Source of the DNA: Paenibacillus sp. PL91
GTDB lineage: Bacteria; Bacillota; Bacilli; Paenibacillales; Paenibacillaceae
NCBI RefSeq assembly: GCF_012935325.2
Contig: NZ_JABBYG020000004.1
Span: forward strand, 372,001-436,000
Length of the DNA stretch: 64,000 bases
Direction: 5' to 3'
Made by a program: the position numbers and the translations under genes. The stretch's first letter is position 1. Each line of letters begins with the position of its first letter. Of the stretch, positions 63,542-64,000 are shown one piece after another. The notes under the pieces are model-generated. The model made no database searches, was not told where the DNA came from, and saw nothing but the letters and a program-made list of their open reading frames with translations.

Positions 63542-64000
63542 ATGAGGACGGTTTATTTGGATTGCATTTCAGGCATCGCGGGAGATATGGCTTTGTCGGC
63601 GCTAGTGGACCTTGGCGCAGACCCGAATTATATTATCAGCCATTTATCGAAGCTCCCAATCGATCCGTTCACCATGGAATTCGTTAAGGTGGACCGGAGG
63701 GGCATCACAGCGAAATGGCTGAAGTTAGACTTTGTTAACAGCGGTCATATGGATGTTCATGTTCATAGCCACGACCATGATCACCATCATGGACACGATC
63801 ATAGTCACGATCATAGTCACGGTCATGATCACCACCATGTGCACGCTCATAGTCACGGTCATGATCACCACCATGGACACGATCATAGTCACGATCATAG
63901 CCACGACCATGATCACCACCATGGACACGCTCATAGCCATGCTCATAGCCATGCTCATAGCCATGAGCATTCGCATGAGCATAGAAAAGCTTCCGACATC
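63542..64000 (+). CDS. larC: LarC, nickel insertion protein (3' partial) with very long His-rich tract
   Basis: The ATG at 63542, one base after the larB stop, opens a frame still open at the window end (153 residues visible). The start YLDCISGIAGDMALSALVDL matches the DUF111/LarC N-terminus. Residues 69-147 are a metal-binding tract: about 43 of 79 residues are His, in DH, SH, GH and DHHH units. LarC inserts nickel into the sulfur-bearing nucleotide using CTP, and members often have a His-rich loop, but this one is unusually long. The repeated DNA (63746-63982) is likely to vary in length by slippage. In lactobacilli larC is made as two parts by a programmed frameshift; the relevant region lies beyond the window. 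Confidence 0.92.
   Translation, partial: MRTVYLDCISGIAGDMALSALVDLGADPNYIISHLSKLPIDPFTMEFVKVDRRGITAKWLKLDFVNSGHMDVHVHSHDHDHHHGHDHSHDHSHGHDHHHVHAHSHGHDHHHGHDHSHDHSHDHDHHHGHAHSHAHSHAHSHEHSHEHRKASDI
63746..63982 (+). repeat. imperfect coding repeats of His codons inside larC
   Basis: CAT/CAC codons alternate with GAT, AGT/AGC, GGT/GGA and GCT over 237 bp. Longer units such as GGTCATGATCACCACCAT recur at least twice, and near its end GCTCATAGCCAT is repeated three times in tandem. This is a protein-level repeat, in frame throughout. Confidence 0.85.

Noticed and set aside
63725..63982. Met/Val/Ala-repeat open frame on the minus strand over the end of the window
   Set aside because: It is the reverse complement of the LarC His codon repeats; it has no ribosome binding site and its composition follows directly from CAT/CAC codons.
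63746..63982. Repeats near the window end as a CRISPR array or minisatellite
   Set aside because: The units are short, unequal and stay in frame coding for His-rich LarC sequence; there are no spacers.

Overview
The window looks like part of a Paenibacillus (or close relative) chromosome. GGAGG-type ribosome binding sites precede most genes, TTG and GTG starts are common, GC content is moderate, and the gene families present (large NRPS genes with tyrocidine/gramicidin-like codes, LacI and AraC sugar loci, a YjcZ-like small membrane protein) fit that group. The genus is an inference from style; there is no rRNA or other marker.

Positions 1-41,044 are the 3' part of a large nonribosomal peptide synthetase (NRPS) operon. 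Four synthetase genes follow one another, the first cut by the window edge: A-T-C-A-T-C-A-T-E, C-A-T-C-A-T-E, C-A-T-C-A-T-C, and half-C-A-T-C-A-T-C-A-T-C-A-T-TE. They hold 11 adenylation domains, two epimerization domains and a terminal thioesterase. Reading the ten specificity residues of each A domain gives Orn - X - D-Tyr - X - D-Thr - Pro - Phe - Tyr - Val - Ser - X, with an unknown number of residues before it. I do not recognise this order as a known peptide. Two ABC exporter genes close the operon.

Positions 41,100-46,500 hold a convergent membrane-anchored alpha/beta hydrolase, an EctB-type diaminobutyrate aminotransferase (possible precursor supply), a frameshifted EamA-type transporter behind a good sigma-A promoter, a nucleotide pyrophosphatase-like phosphodiesterase, and an unrecognised small protein. 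A 56-residue YjcZ-like membrane peptide with its own terminator lies at 46,768-46,938.

Positions 47,127-52,836 look like a small carbohydrate-catabolism locus: two GFO/IDH/MocA oxidoreductases facing an AraC regulator, then a PhyH-type dioxygenase, a sugar isomerase/epimerase-like TIM barrel and a second AraC regulator. A fragment of a third AraC gene is fused out of frame to the end of the first.

Positions 52,998-57,210 hold a two-component system with a translationally coupled lipoprotein, then a membrane-anchored cell-wall amidase.

Positions 57,313-64,000 hold a LacI regulator divergent from a tightly overlapped operon: SDR dehydrogenase, LarA-superfamily protein, FGGY kinase, and the nickel-pincer cofactor genes larE, larB and larC (larC cut by the window edge and carrying a very long His-rich tract). 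A textbook promoter with a 14-bp palindrome just downstream of its -10 box drives the operon. The likeliest role is nickel-dependent epimerization of a sugar acid feeding oxidation/reduction and phosphorylation.
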